From Desulfobulbaceae bacterium (GTDB lineage Bacteria; Desulfobacterota; Desulfobulbia; Desulfobulbales; SURF-16): a DNA stretch of 37,082 nucleotides. How positions within the stretch are numbered: position 1 is the first letter of the stretch; every line of letters starts with the position of its first letter. Where the stretch lies: assembly GCA_002868945.1 (NCBI GenBank), contig PKTX01000069.1, forward strand, positions 1 to 37,082, read 5' to 3'. The translations under genes were made by a program, and so were the position numbers. Below, piece by piece: positions 1-8,810 of the stretch. The notes below the pieces were generated by a model. The model saw only the letters and a list, made by a program, of their open reading frames with translations. It made no database searches and was not told where the DNA came from.

Positions 1-1
1 G

Positions 2-127
2 ATCGGCATTGTCCTGACCTGGCACACCACCCGCATCAGCTACACCCATGTCCTCCGCACCCGCGAATACAAGAGCCAGGAGAGCAACGACGACTTCGGG
101 GCCATCACCCTGACCATCCCTTTTTAG
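2..127 (+). CDS. C-terminal end of an LpxR-like (DUF2219) outer-membrane protein, partial
   Basis: Only the last 41 codons lie in the window; the frame is open from base 2 to the TAG at 125-127. The peptide contains YTHVLRTREY, then a Gln-Glu/Asn-Asp-Asp-Phe-Gly turn, and ends in a hydrophobic strand with a terminal Phe, the usual C-terminal signature of a BAM-assembled outer-membrane beta barrel. This ending resembles that of the lipid A deacylase LpxR family, which removes the 3'-acyloxyacyl chain of lipid A at the outer membrane. The family call is recognition from a short tail, so another barrel of similar ending cannot be excluded. It converges on the cupin gene at 170-550. Confidence 0.5.
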   Translation: MGIVLTWHTTRISYTHVLRTREYKSQESNDDFGAITLTIPF

Positions 128-169
128 AAGGCAAAAAGACTTTAGGCTCGGGCTGTTAGGGGCCAGCCG

Positions 170-550
170 CTATTTGACAAGCAGCATCTTGAAGTCCTGC
201 GGCGCGCTCAAGGCGTGCGACAGCCCCTTGGGCAGGATGATCATCTCACCGGCCGTCACCTGCTGCTTGCCACCGTCAATGACCACTGTTGCCGTGCCCT
301 CAAGGATATGGACAAAGGCATCCACATCAATGGTATGCGGCTTGAGCTGCTGGCCCTGCTGAAAGGCAAAGAGCAAAACAGTGTAGCCCGGGCCCTGGAA
401 GATGACCTTTTTACTGAAAGCGCTGTCACTGTAGTTGATGAGGCCCTGCACCCGGGCGGCCCCGGGCTCCATGCTGGCGCGGGCCTGTGCCACCGGCGTG
501 ACCAATGCCATGGCCATGAGTATTACCAGAATAAGCAGTTCTTTTTTCAT
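170..550 (-). CDS. Secreted single-domain cupin protein
   Basis: The 126-residue product begins with a Sec signal peptide (KK, then a hydrophobic core to about residue 22, ending near AQA-RA). Residues ~50-125 form one cupin barrel: a His in LKPHTIDVD, the strand HILEGTATVVIDGG, and the second motif with GEMIILPKGLSHAL, where His and Glu residues could bind one metal ion. Start ATG at 550 is supported by AGGAGA six bases upstream. Substrate cannot be read from the sequence; small periplasmic cupins of this sort are usually annotated only by fold. It follows the outer-membrane factor gene by 93 bases on the same strand, so it may be the last gene of the efflux operon. Confidence 0.8.
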   Translation of the reverse strand: MKKELLILVILMAMALVTPVAQARASMEPGAARVQGLINYSDSAFSKKVIFQGPGYTVLLFAFQQGQQLKPHTIDVDAFVHILEGTATVVIDGGKQQVTAGEMIILPKGLSHALSAPQDFKMLLVK

Positions 551-643
551 GATCGTCTCCTGTTGTTGTTTTCTTTCTCAACCTTGCCAGTTGTTTCATC
601 ATACCGTAATGGCGTCATAACCTTGACCAGACACCACAGCGCT

Positions 644-2074
644 CTACGGAGCGGAGCGGATTGACCAGCCGCCGCCCAGCGCCTTGTAAAGGCGGATGAG
701 GTGGGCCGTGACCGCGGCATGGCTTTCGGCCAGCTGATCCTCCTGCAGAAAGAGATTGCGCTGGCTGTCCAGCACATGGCTGAAATCACGCAGCCCATCC
801 ATATACATGGTCCGGGCCAGACGGACACTCTGCCGGGAGGCGGCCACGGCCCGCTGCAGCTCGCGGCGACGGTCAAGCTCCCGGGCATAGGAGACCATGG
901 CGTTTTCCACCTCCTCCAGGGCCTGGAGGACGCTCTTTTCATAGGCGAGGAGCGCCTGCCGCTGCCTCTCGTTTTGCACGGTTATGTTGCTGCGCACGCT
1001 GCCGGCATTAAAGATATTCCACTGAAAGGCCGGACCAAAGGAGCCGGCGCGCGACATGGAGGTGAAGAGGTCGGCCGTGTCAGTGGCCTGGAACGACAAC
1101 GTACCGTTCAAGGTGAAGCGGGGATAGAGATCGGCCTTGGCCACCCCGACCCGTGCCGTCTGGGCGGCCAGCTGCCGCTCTGCCTGGCGGATGTCGGGTC
1201 GGCGGCGCAGCAGGTCCGCCGGGATGCCGACGACAATGTCAAGGCGGGCCACGGGAATGTTACCGTCCTCTTCCAGCAACGGGTCTAGGGCGCCGGGTTG
1301 TTTGCCCGCCAGCACGGCCAGTCGGTGCATGGTGCGGCGCAGACCGGTCTCAATGGGCGGAATCAGGGCGCGCGTGTTGGCCAGGTTGCTCTCCCCCTCG
1401 CGCAGTTCCAGCTCACTGGCCAGGCCCAGCTCCAGCCGCTTTTGTATGAGGTCATAGGTCTGCTGCTGACGGTGGACATTGGCGACCGCCAGCCTGAGCC
1501 TGGTCTGAAAGGCGCGCAGATCCACATAGTTCAGGGCAACCTCGGCCAGCAGGCTCACCCGGAGGGCGCGGCCACTTTCAAGGGCGGCCATGGCATCCGC
1601 CTGGGCCGCCTTCCTGGAACGTTGCACCCTGCCGAAGATATCAAGCTCCCAGCTCGCATCCAGGCCCGAGATATAGAGAGACTCACTGTCCGCCTCGCCC
1701 TGTTTGCGGCGAACGGCCGATCCGGACAGATCCAGAGACGGCCAGGCCGCGGCCCCGACCTGGCGGCGCTGGGCCCGCGCCTCTCTGACCCGGGAGGCCG
1801 CCTGGGCCAGGTCATGATTGGCGGCCAGGGTCTGCAGAACAAGCTCCTCCAGGGTCTCATCATCAAAGGATGTCCACCAGCGGCCAAGAGCCGTTGGATC
1901 CGTCGCCACCGCAGCCGGTGACTCCTGCTGCCAGGTGGAGAGATCATACTCCAGCGCGGGCGGCCCGCTATAATCAGGCCCCACCGCACAGGCGGCCAAC
2001 AGACAACTGACCGGCAGCAAAAGCAGCCGGCCCAGCCAGGCCGGACAACAAGACGGGACCACAGGCGGCTTCAT
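644..2074 (-). CDS. NodT-family outer-membrane factor lipoprotein of an RND pump
   Basis: The 476-residue product is the TolC/OprM-type exit duct of the tripartite pump encoded just upstream. A lipoprotein signal peptide ends in LLAAC (lipid-modified Cys29), followed by VGPDY, the characteristic start of mature NodT/OprM lipoproteins. Two long helical repeats of the OEP family follow, with the typical segments RWWTSFDDETLEELV, AANHDLAQAASRVREARAQ, VGIPADLLRRRPDIRQAERQLAA and a C-terminal ALGGGW. The start codon overlaps the stop of the RND permease gene (ATGA), so the two are translationally coupled. Length is normal for the family. Export substrate unknown. Confidence 0.93.
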   Translation of the reverse strand: MKPPVVPSCCPAWLGRLLLLPVSCLLAACAVGPDYSGPPALEYDLSTWQQESPAAVATDPTALGRWWTSFDDETLEELVLQTLAANHDLAQAASRVREARAQRRQVGAAAWPSLDLSGSAVRRKQGEADSESLYISGLDASWELDIFGRVQRSRKAAQADAMAALESGRALRVSLLAEVALNYVDLRAFQTRLRLAVANVHRQQQTYDLIQKRLELGLASELELREGESNLANTRALIPPIETGLRRTMHRLAVLAGKQPGALDPLLEEDGNIPVARLDIVVGIPADLLRRRPDIRQAERQLAAQTARVGVAKADLYPRFTLNGTLSFQATDTADLFTSMSRAGSFGPAFQWNIFNAGSVRSNITVQNERQRQALLAYEKSVLQALEEVENAMVSYARELDRRRELQRAVAASRQSVRLARTMYMDGLRDFSHVLDSQRNLFLQEDQLAESHAAVTAHLIRLYKALGGGWSIRSAP

Positions 2075-5000
2075 GGGGAGACCTCCGGCGCCTGACCACG
2101 TCTGGCGGCCGCTTTCTCTTCAGACACGGCCATTTCTTCATGCAGACCAAAATCGCTCAGGATTTGATAGAGACAGGGAATAACCATGAGAACCAGCAGG
2201 GTAGAGGCCGCCAGGCCAAAGGCCACACTGGTGACCAGGGGGATGAGGATCTGGGCCTGCAGGCTTTTTTCAAACATCAACGGCAAGAGGCCGGCAATGG
2301 TGGTTGCCGAGGTCAACAACACGGCCCGGAAACGGTCCCGACTGGCCTGGCCGGCCGCCTCGGCCACTGAAAAGCCCTGGGCCCGGCTGCCCTTCAAAAA
2401 GAGGACCAGCAGAATGGAATCGTTGACCACAATACCGGCCAGGGAACTGAACCCGAGCAGACTGGGCATGCTGATCGGTACCCCCATGAGAAAATGGCCC
2501 CAGACAACACCAATGAGGGCCAGGGGAATGGCCACCATGACAATGAGCGGCTCGGCATAGCTGCGGAATTGAAAACTGAGCAGGATAAAGATGCCGATCA
2601 GGCCGATCAACAGACCCCGCAGCATGGAAAACTGGGTCTGACTCGACTCCTCCGCCTCACCGGCAATGGTCACCTGCACGGCCGGATACCTCTCTGAAAA
2701 GTCCGGCAAAAAATCATCGCGAAAAAGGGCAAAAATCTCCTTGGCATTGCCGAGACGGGTGTCGAGATCACCGCGCAGGGTCACGGCCCGCATGCCGTTA
2801 TGACGGGCTATGCGTGCCATGCCACGGCCATCCTCCCAGGTCGCTACTGCCGCCAAGGGGATCTGCCGACCATCGGCAGCAGTGACATGAAAGTTTTGCA
2901 GGTCACTGATACTGTTGCGGTCCTCTGCGGCAAAACGCACCTCAATCTCGTAACTGCGATCGCCGATCTGTATCTCATCGGCGGTCACCCCGAAAAAACC
3001 GGCCCGCACCTGGTTGGCCACCAGGGCCGCATCAATACCCAGGCTGGTGGCCCCCTCCCTGAGCCGGAGGCGCACCTCCGGCTTGCCGGGCCGCAGGTCG
3101 TCGGCCAGATTCATCACCCCGGTAAAGCGGCCGAACCACCTCTCCATCTCCTGCACTGCCGATTTAAGCTCTGCAAGGTCATGGCCCCGCAAGCGTACCT
3201 CAATGGGACGACCGGCCGGGCCAAAGCCGGGCTCGCTGAAGGTCAGACTGATAACACCGGGCAAGGGGCCAGTCTGCCGGCGCCAGACCGCCAGATAGTC
3301 ATCGATGCGGCCGCTGCGTTTTTCCGCGGCCAGCAGATCAACGGTGACCGTGGCCACATGGGGACCCTGCTCAAAGGCCTCGTCATTTTTATTAAACTGG
3401 ACACTGGCCGTCTTCACCAGATCGCTGCCGTCCGGCTGGCTCTCCTTAAAGCGATCATTCATGGCCCACAGACCGGCGAGGATGCGCGTCACCGTCTCTT
3501 CGGTGGTGGCCAGGGGCGTGCCCTGGGGCAGGAGAAGACGGGCAACCACCACATCCCCCTCAATCTCGGGAAAGCCCATGACCTTGATCTTGCCTGATGC
3601 AACCAGGCCGAGCGAGATGATAAAAAGGCCGATGACCGCCCCCAGAAAGAGGTAGCGCCAGGTAAGCAGAAAATCGACGCTGCGCCCCACCAGCCGCTCC
3701 CGCGTCCAGGCAAAGAAGCGATCGAATTTTCGGCGCCAGCCCCTGGCCCCGGCCGGATCATAGCCGGGCATGGCATGGCTCAGATGGGCCGGCAGGATGA
3801 AAAAGGCCTCGATCAGGCTGACGGCCAGCACCAGGATAAGGATCATGGGCACCACCTTGAGCACCTTGCCTATCTGGCCGTCAATAAAGGCCAGGGGCCC
3901 CAGAACGCAGAGGGTGGTGATAAAGGAGGAAAAGACACCGGCCGCCACCTCGCTGGTACCGTCCACGGCCGCGGCCAGGGCCTTTTTCCCGCGCTGGCGA
4001 TGGGCGGCAATGTTTTCGGCAATGACAATGGCGTCATCCATGAGCAGACCCAGGGCGAGCAGCAGCCCCACCATGGTCATCATGTTGATGGTCAAGCCCA
4101 GGAGGGGCAGAAAAAAGAAGGCCCCGAAAAAGGAGACCGGCAGGCCGACCACCACCCAGAAGGCAATGGGCAGGTTAAAAAAGAGCCAGAGCACCAGAAA
4201 GACCAGGATGAGGCCCTGCCAGCCATTGGTGATCAGCATCTGCAGACGGTCGATCAAAATCACCGAATTGTCCTGGGTAATGGTCAGGCTGACCTGGGGG
4301 CGGCGCTGCTGCTCCGCCTCGACAAAGGCCTTGACCTGTCCGGCAATGCGGATGGTGTCCTGCTCCTTGGTCTTCTTGACATGGAGGGTGGCGCTGCGGC
4401 GGCCATCCAGCATATTCTTTGCTTCATCCAGCTCAAAGGTGTCATAAATCCGGGCCACATCAGCCAACCTGACCACCGCCCCCTGGCCGGCCGCCTTGAT
4501 CACCAGCCTTTGCAGATCAGGAATGGCGATGCGCTGATCAACAAAGCGCAGCAGGATATGACGATCAGCCGTTTCCACGCTGCCGGCCGGCAGATCGACA
4601 TTCTGGGCCGCGATTATCTCGGCCAGGCCGGCCACACTCAGGCCCAGGCGGCGCAGGGCCGCTTCGCGCACCTCAACCCGGAAGCGATGTTCGGAGAATC
4701 CTTCAATATCAATGAGCGCCAGGCCCGCCTCCTGCATGCGATCCTTCAGATCCTGACAGTATGCCTTGAGGTCCGGCGGCGACATGGGGCCGGTGACAAT
4801 GATGGAAATAACCGGATCGGTCTTGCCCACCTCAACGATCACCGGTTCCTCCACCCGGGCCGGGAAATCGTCAATGGCGTTGATCTCTTTGTCAATGTCG
4901 TCCATAAAGACCTGCAGATCACCGTCGTCTTCCATCTCAACGGTGATCAGGGCCCGGCCTTCACGGGCCTCGGAGCGGATTTCCCTGACAAAGGTAACGC

Positions 5001-5211
5001 CGTCCAGGGCATCCTCCACCCGCCGGCAGATGACCTCCTCGACATCCTCGGCAGTGGCGCCCGGATAGACGATAGTCACCTGCACCTCACTGGGGGCATA
5101 ATCGGGAAAGGTTTCCCGCCGAATTTCCGACAGGGTCAGCAGTCCCATGGCGAAAAAGACCAGCATGAGGAGATTGGCGGCAGTGGGATGTCTGGCAAAG
5201 CGACTGATCAT
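2071..5211 (-). CDS. RND efflux permease, AcrB/AcrF family
   Basis: The 1046-residue protein is a full-length inner-membrane proton/drug antiporter of the HAE-type RND family. It has the N-terminal membrane helix (residues ~10-30), the RRETFPDY and VTIVYPGATAEDVEE porter-domain motifs, and the proton-relay pair Asp392-Asp393 in the helix GLLMDDAIVIAENI. The C-terminal half repeats the fold, including SSLAGIVVNDSILLVLF and the last helices. It overlaps both neighbours by four bases (ATGA at each end), which fixes its start and shows tight operon organisation with the fusion protein upstream and the outer-membrane factor downstream. Substrate is not deducible; divergence from classical AcrB is considerable, so a metabolite or envelope stress role is as likely as drug export. 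Confidence 0.95.
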   Translation of the reverse strand: MISRFARHPTAANLLMLVFFAMGLLTLSEIRRETFPDYAPSEVQVTIVYPGATAEDVEEVICRRVEDALDGVTFVREIRSEAREGRALITVEMEDDGDLQVFMDDIDKEINAIDDFPARVEEPVIVEVGKTDPVISIIVTGPMSPPDLKAYCQDLKDRMQEAGLALIDIEGFSEHRFRVEVREAALRRLGLSVAGLAEIIAAQNVDLPAGSVETADRHILLRFVDQRIAIPDLQRLVIKAAGQGAVVRLADVARIYDTFELDEAKNMLDGRRSATLHVKKTKEQDTIRIAGQVKAFVEAEQQRRPQVSLTITQDNSVILIDRLQMLITNGWQGLILVFLVLWLFFNLPIAFWVVVGLPVSFFGAFFFLPLLGLTINMMTMVGLLLALGLLMDDAIVIAENIAAHRQRGKKALAAAVDGTSEVAAGVFSSFITTLCVLGPLAFIDGQIGKVLKVVPMILILVLAVSLIEAFFILPAHLSHAMPGYDPAGARGWRRKFDRFFAWTRERLVGRSVDFLLTWRYLFLGAVIGLFIISLGLVASGKIKVMGFPEIEGDVVVARLLLPQGTPLATTEETVTRILAGLWAMNDRFKESQPDGSDLVKTASVQFNKNDEAFEQGPHVATVTVDLLAAEKRSGRIDDYLAVWRRQTGPLPGVISLTFSEPGFGPAGRPIEVRLRGHDLAELKSAVQEMERWFGRFTGVMNLADDLRPGKPEVRLRLREGATSLGIDAALVANQVRAGFFGVTADEIQIGDRSYEIEVRFAAEDRNSISDLQNFHVTAADGRQIPLAAVATWEDGRGMARIARHNGMRAVTLRGDLDTRLGNAKEIFALFRDDFLPDFSERYPAVQVTIAGEAEESSQTQFSMLRGLLIGLIGIFILLSFQFRSYAEPLIVMVAIPLALIGVVWGHFLMGVPISMPSLLGFSSLAGIVVNDSILLVLFLKGSRAQGFSVAEAAGQASRDRFRAVLLTSATTIAGLLPLMFEKSLQAQILIPLVTSVAFGLAASTLLVLMVIPCLYQILSDFGLHEEMAVSEEKAAARRGQAPEVSP

Positions 5212-6593
5212 GGCTGGACCGTCCCACCTGCCGCCTCGGCAATGAGCCGGTCGGCCACGGCTTCGGCAAAGACAGGTTCAACCAGCATGCCGGTGATGGC
5301 CGGCGTCGGGTCAGAGACAACCAGGGTCTCGCCGCCATGGAGACCCGCCGCCACCACGGCCAGATTCCCCTGCTCATAGATGGTCTTGACAGCCACGGCC
5401 CGGAGACGCTGCTGGTCGTCGACAATAAAGACCCGGCCGGCATGTACGGCGCTGCGGGGGATGACAATGCTCCCCGGCCATGGTCGGCCCTGCAGCTCCA
5501 CCTGGCAAAAGATGCCACGGCTCAGGGGGGGGCGCCGGCCGGCAATGACCTGGTCATAGGGGCCGTCAACCGCGACAATGACATTAAAGGCGCGGGTGGC
5601 GGGATCAACCTCCTCGCGCAGCCGGTCCACCCGGGCCGGCCAGCTACTCTGCCAGTCACCGCTTTGCAGGCGGACTGTGGCCTTGATGCCGGCAAGCCTG
5701 CGCATCACCTCCCTGTAGTCGGAGTGCGGCGCCTCAGCCTCCTGCCGCAAGCCGACGAGATGGCGCAGCCGCTCGGGCTGCACCTGGGCCTCGATCTCGG
5801 CCACGGCCGTGCCATGCGCCTCAAAGAGCAGCTGCCCCACGGCAAGGAATTGGCCCGGCTGAATACGCACCGCACCGATCCGGCAATCAAAGGGCGCCCG
5901 GATAACGGTCTTGGCCAGATCAAGACGGGCCTGTTGCAGACCGGCCTCATTGGCGGCAAGCCGTGCCTCCAGGGCCTGACGCTGCGCCGGCAGCAGCTCC
6001 AGGCTGTTTTCCAGATCCTGCACGCGCTGGCGCTGATTAAGGACAGTGCGCTCCTCCAGATCCACCTCGGTGGCGGAAATACTTTTCTGGGCCAGGGCGC
6101 TTTGCTTTCTCTGCAAGGTGGTTGATGCCAGCTGCAGGGAACGCTTCTCAATCTCCAGGGAATGGCGGATATTTTCGCTGCGATGGGCCACTTCCCGCAG
6201 GTTGGCCTTGATCTCGGCAATGGTTGCCTGGTGCGAGGCAATGGCCAGCTCATATTCGGCCGTATCAATGGCCAGGAGCCTGTCGCCCCGGCGGAGCATG
6301 GCCCCGGACTTGAGCTGCGGATGGATTTCCGTGACGCGGCCCCGCACCTCGGCCACCGCCTGCCAGACCCGGGCCGGCTCGACAATGCCGTAGCCGATCA
6401 CCCGGGGCACCACCTCGGTCTGCGGGACGCTGATCACCTGCATGACCCGCGCCGCCTCCGGGGTCTCGCTGGTGGCCGGGCCCGACCTGGTCTTGACCAG
6501 AATCACCACCAGCAGCAGGGCGATGAGGATGGGCACCAGCACGAGCCATTTTTGCCGCAGAAAGGACGACTGGGCACGCTGTGCATTCTTCAT
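5208..6593 (-). CDS. HlyD/AcrA-type membrane fusion protein of the RND pump
   Basis: The 461-residue protein bridges the inner-membrane pump and the outer-membrane duct in the periplasm. It has a cytoplasmic basic N-terminus, one membrane helix (~14-33), a split lipoyl domain (GRVTEIHPQLKSGAMLRRGDRLLAID in the first half, with the second half around residues 205-240, TVIRAPFDCRIGAVRIQPGQFLAVGQ), and a long coiled-coil hairpin of Gln/Arg/Leu-rich heptads between them. A beta-barrel and a membrane-proximal domain follow. Start at 6593 is supported by GAGG eight bases upstream. The gene starts 45 bases after the HPP gene ends and overlaps the RND gene by four bases. Confidence 0.92.
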   Translation of the reverse strand: MKNAQRAQSSFLRQKWLVLVPILIALLLVVILVKTRSGPATSETPEAARVMQVISVPQTEVVPRVIGYGIVEPARVWQAVAEVRGRVTEIHPQLKSGAMLRRGDRLLAIDTAEYELAIASHQATIAEIKANLREVAHRSENIRHSLEIEKRSLQLASTTLQRKQSALAQKSISATEVDLEERTVLNQRQRVQDLENSLELLPAQRQALEARLAANEAGLQQARLDLAKTVIRAPFDCRIGAVRIQPGQFLAVGQLLFEAHGTAVAEIEAQVQPERLRHLVGLRQEAEAPHSDYREVMRRLAGIKATVRLQSGDWQSSWPARVDRLREEVDPATRAFNVIVAVDGPYDQVIAGRRPPLSRGIFCQVELQGRPWPGSIVIPRSAVHAGRVFIVDDQQRLRAVAVKTIYEQGNLAVVAAGLHGGETLVVSDPTPAITGMLVEPVFAEAVADRLIAEAAGGTVQP

Positions 6594-6638
6594 GACATTG
6601 GCCTCGCGAATTGCATGAAATTCTTGCTCAAAAGCGGC

Positions 6639-7184
6639 TCACCGCCAAAAATGGGGGTATTGGCGATTGGCGGCAAGATTATTGACCAGCAGGGCGACCA
6701 CCAGCATGATCAGGGCACCCGAGGCAGCAGGCACCAAGGCATAGAGATAGCCGAGGGCATGGACATCCTCGCTGCCGATCACGGCAATAAGGGCGGTGGC
6801 ACCGCCCGGCGGATGCAGGGTGCGGGTCAGCTGCATAACGGCAATGGCCGTGGCCACGGCCACGGCCGCCGCCAGCCACATCTGGCCCTGCAGGGCCTGA
6901 TAACAGAAAACACCGATAATAGCCGACAGGATATGGCCGCCCATGAGATTACGGGGCTGGGCCAGGGGGCTGTTGATCGCCCCGTACAGCAGGACAGCCG
7001 AGGCCCCGAAGCTGCCGATGACCATGACCAGATCACTCTCGGCCAGCAGGTTGTAATGACAAAAGGAGACCGCCGCGATACCAAGAAAGGCCCCCAGCCA
7101 GGACCAGAGGACATTCGGGATATCGGGCCGGGGCGGCCCCACTGTAACACCTTTCATTTTCCTGAAATAATTGCCAAAACCCAT
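6639..7184 (-). CDS. HPP-family integral membrane protein
   Basis: This 181-residue protein has four to five hydrophobic helices and the family signature LHPPGGATAL (residues ~118-127). HPP proteins are small membrane proteins; plant and cyanobacterial members have been linked to nitrite transport, while the role of most bacterial members is unknown. I chose the ATG at 7184 because GGAGGAG lies six bases upstream; an in-frame upstream start at 7217 would bury this ribosome site inside the gene. It is the first gene after tetR, 45 bases ahead of the fusion-protein gene, and a candidate TetR operator lies about 70 bases upstream, so it appears to lead the efflux operon. Confidence 0.88.
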   Translation of the reverse strand: MGFGNYFRKMKGVTVGPPRPDIPNVLWSWLGAFLGIAAVSFCHYNLLAESDLVMVIGSFGASAVLLYGAINSPLAQPRNLMGGHILSAIIGVFCYQALQGQMWLAAAVAVATAIAVMQLTRTLHPPGGATALIAVIGSEDVHALGYLYALVPAASGALIMLVVALLVNNLAANRQYPHFWR

Positions 7185-7251
7185 AACATGCTCCTCCTGC
7201 ACTATAAAAATGACCATTGTACCGCCGATCGGCGCAAATCCTCGGCGAGCC

Positions 7252-7271
7252 AGGTGAACTACTCTTCACAT
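7252..7271 (-). promoter_or_regulatory. Candidate TetR operator in front of the HPP-RND operon
   Basis: Inverted repeat GTGAA-N6-TTCAC (7254-7258 and 7265-7269), extended on one side to TTCACAT. It has the same arms and the same six-base spacing as the operator at the tetR promoter (7910-7929), and lies 68 bases upstream of the HPP start codon. No convincing -35/-10 pair is visible around it. Binding by the adjacent TetR protein is inference from the shared sequence. Confidence 0.55.
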
Positions 7272-7297
7272 AAGGGCATCTTGAATAAGAGAGATGG

Positions 7298-7897
7298 TCA
7301 GCGACGAACAACCATCTCCAGCAACAAGGTCCAGGCGTCGTTTATGTGACCCTCCAGATCAAAGTCGCCTTCGCTCATATGCCAGAGCAGGGCCGCCGGC
7401 TGGACAATACCGAAAAAGATCTTGGCCACCACCCGGGCCTCCACATCCATGCGGATCTCACCCTTGGCCTGGCCCTCGACAACAATGGCCTCGATCTCCG
7501 CCAGGTAACCGGTGACTATCCGGTACATGCGCTGACGTCGCTCCTTTTTCTGGCCCCAGATCTCGTCGGAGAAGACGATGCGGGGGATGGCCTGCTGCTC
7601 TCTGATCAGCCGGCCATGGCGCACCAGCATGGCATGGAGGCGCTCCACCGCGTTGTCCGTCTGCTGCCGCACCTTTTCCAGATTGGTATGGAGCATGGTG
7701 CGAATATGCTCCAGAATGGCGCTCAACATGGCGTCCCGATTCTTGAAATGGCGATAGAGGGCAGATGGCGCCAGGCCCAGTTGTCGGGCCACATCGGTCA
7801 TCTTCAGCTTTGGGGCGGCATTGTCGCTCAATATGGCGAGGGCGGCTTCGACAATCTGCTCCTTACGAATATCAGTGGGCATTTTTTCAGTACGCAT
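7298..7897 (-). CDS. TetR/AcrR-family repressor
   Basis: The 199-residue protein has the TetR fold: an N-terminal DNA-binding domain with helix-turn-helix at residues ~33-52 (MTDVARQLGLAPSALYRHF, then KNRDAML), and an all-helical ligand and dimer domain. The ATG at 7897 is chosen because AAGGAG lies six bases upstream; the longer reading frame back to 7954 would run through the -35/-10 promoter seen at 7926-7954, so it is excluded. Standing first in the leftward unit with the RND pump genes and sharing an operator with the HPP promoter region, it is likely an autoregulated repressor of the pump. The inducer is unknown. Confidence 0.9.
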   Translation of the reverse strand: MRTEKMPTDIRKEQIVEAALAILSDNAAPKLKMTDVARQLGLAPSALYRHFKNRDAMLSAILEHIRTMLHTNLEKVRQQTDNAVERLHAMLVRHGRLIREQQAIPRIVFSDEIWGQKKERRQRMYRIVTGYLAEIEAIVVEGQAKGEIRMDVEARVVAKIFFGIVQPAALLWHMSEGDFDLEGHINDAWTLLLEMVVRR

Positions 7898-7909
7898 GTC
7901 CTGCTCCTT

Positions 7910-7929
7910 ATGTGAATCTGATTTCACAT
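7910..7929 (-). promoter_or_regulatory. TetR autoregulatory operator
   Basis: A 20-base inverted repeat with perfect seven-base arms, ATGTGAA-N6-TTCACAT. It overlaps the -10 element of the tetR promoter and ends twelve bases before the start codon, the classic position for repression. The core arms recur at 7254-7269. Confidence 0.7.
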
Positions 7930-7954
7930 TAGCTGCCGTCACTCCTTCTGTCAA
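7926..7954 (-). promoter_or_regulatory. Sigma-70 type promoter of tetR
   Basis: On the minus strand, TTGACA (7949-7954) is a perfect -35 box, separated by 17 bases from TAATGT (7926-7931), a moderate -10 box. The operator at 7910-7929 overlaps the -10 box. Confidence 0.65.
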
Positions 7955-8462
7955 GTCAGGCCGCCTCTCTTTTTTTCAACTCATCTTCTCCACCGCTGAC
8001 TCAAACGGAAAAAATGCAAACAAAGGGGAAACTTCACGATAGTAACCAGGCTGAAAGTTGAGGCTTGAGAATCGACCGGCATCTGCGGCCCGATTGTCAT
8101 AGATACACGGAGGCCGACCGCCGCTCCGCAAAAGGATGAAGTGCCACCAGACAATATGTTATCATGGATGAACTATTGAGATTGCCGCAAGGCAGCCAGT
8201 AGAATAAAGACCTTCTTGAAGAAGTGCTGTTTCGGAGTATCGCTTCGCTCGCGTACCTGCCCGTTTATTTTCGTGGCTACGAAATAAAAATGCGCACATA
8301 TGCTCCGCTGTTTATTTTTTTAGGGTATCTTGATGGTCTGCTAAAAAATCCATTCAGGTAATGGCTGAGCACAAATCGTCAGCAGTGAAGCAGTTGACGT
8401 CTTTCTGCGACGCCACCAATTTTTCGAACACAATACCTGCAAAGAGTACAAAGGAGTTCAAC
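7955..8462. other. Intergenic region between tetR and the AsnC-type gene
   Basis: Divergent spacer. It holds a repeat copy (8208-8339). Bases 7955-8207 show no frame with a recognisable product and no RNA fold I can support. A TTGACG box near 8395 could be the -35 of the downstream gene, but no good -10 box follows it. Confidence 0.5.
8208..8339 (+). repeat. MITE-like repeat, family 1, copy A (degenerate)
   Basis: A 132-base element bounded by AGACC and GGTCT. It shares the block TGCTGTTTCGGAGTATCGC, a CGTGGCTACGAAATAAAAAT segment, CACATATGCTCCG and a GGTATCTTGA end with the better-preserved copies at 24525-24690 and 30590-30735. No coding capacity; presumably a non-autonomous element mobilised in trans. 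Confidence 0.6.
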
Positions 8463-8738
8463 ATGGTGACATCTATTATCCTTCTCAACATCAAGCGATC
8501 AAAAGTCAATGAGGTGGCGGAACAACTGGCGGACATGGAAGGCATTTCCGAGGTCTATTCGGTAAGCGGCAACTATGACCTGGTGGCCATTGCCCGGGTA
8601 CCGGCCAACGACGACCTGGCCACCCTGGTTACCAACAAGCTGCACAGCATTGACGCCATCGTCAAATCGGAAACCATGCTTGCCTTCAAGGCCTTTTCCC
8701 GCCATAACCTGGAAGCCATGTTCAACCTCGGCATGTAG
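8463..8738 (+). CDS. Stand-alone Lrp/AsnC ligand-binding (RAM) domain protein
   Basis: A 91-residue protein made of a single alpha-beta RAM domain as found in the C-terminal half of Lrp/AsnC regulators: VTSIILLNIKRSKVNEVAEQL, the EVYSVSGNYDLVAIARV strand pair, and a final helix and strand with KSETMLAFKAFSR. No DNA-binding helix-turn-helix is present. The ATG at 8463 has AAGGAG five bases upstream; an upstream in-frame ATG at 8361 lacks a ribosome site. Such single-domain proteins assemble into rings and bind amino acids or partner regulators. A strong hairpin follows the stop, so it is probably monocistronic. Confidence 0.85.
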   Translation: MVTSIILLNIKRSKVNEVAEQLADMEGISEVYSVSGNYDLVAIARVPANDDLATLVTNKLHSIDAIVKSETMLAFKAFSRHNLEAMFNLGM

Positions 8739-8770
8739 AGCAGGCCGCCGCCTCTCCTCTTTACTCACCC

Positions 8771-8810
8771 CCTCTGCCTGACGGAACGCGGCCGCTCCGC
8801 CAGGCAGAGG
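8771..8810 (+). terminator. Hairpin terminator of the AsnC-type gene
   Basis: Stem CCTCTGCCTG-A-CGGA paired with TCCG-C-CAGGCAGAGG around a 10-base GC-rich loop, 32 bases after the stop codon. The downstream run is only weakly T-rich (GCTTTCCCC), so termination efficiency is uncertain, but the stem is very stable. Confidence 0.6.

Noticed and set aside
3775-5379. 534-codon open frame opposite the RND permease and fusion-protein genes
   Set aside because: Gly/Gln/His-rich translation typical of the antisense of GC-rich membrane protein genes; the leftward genes are clear family members.
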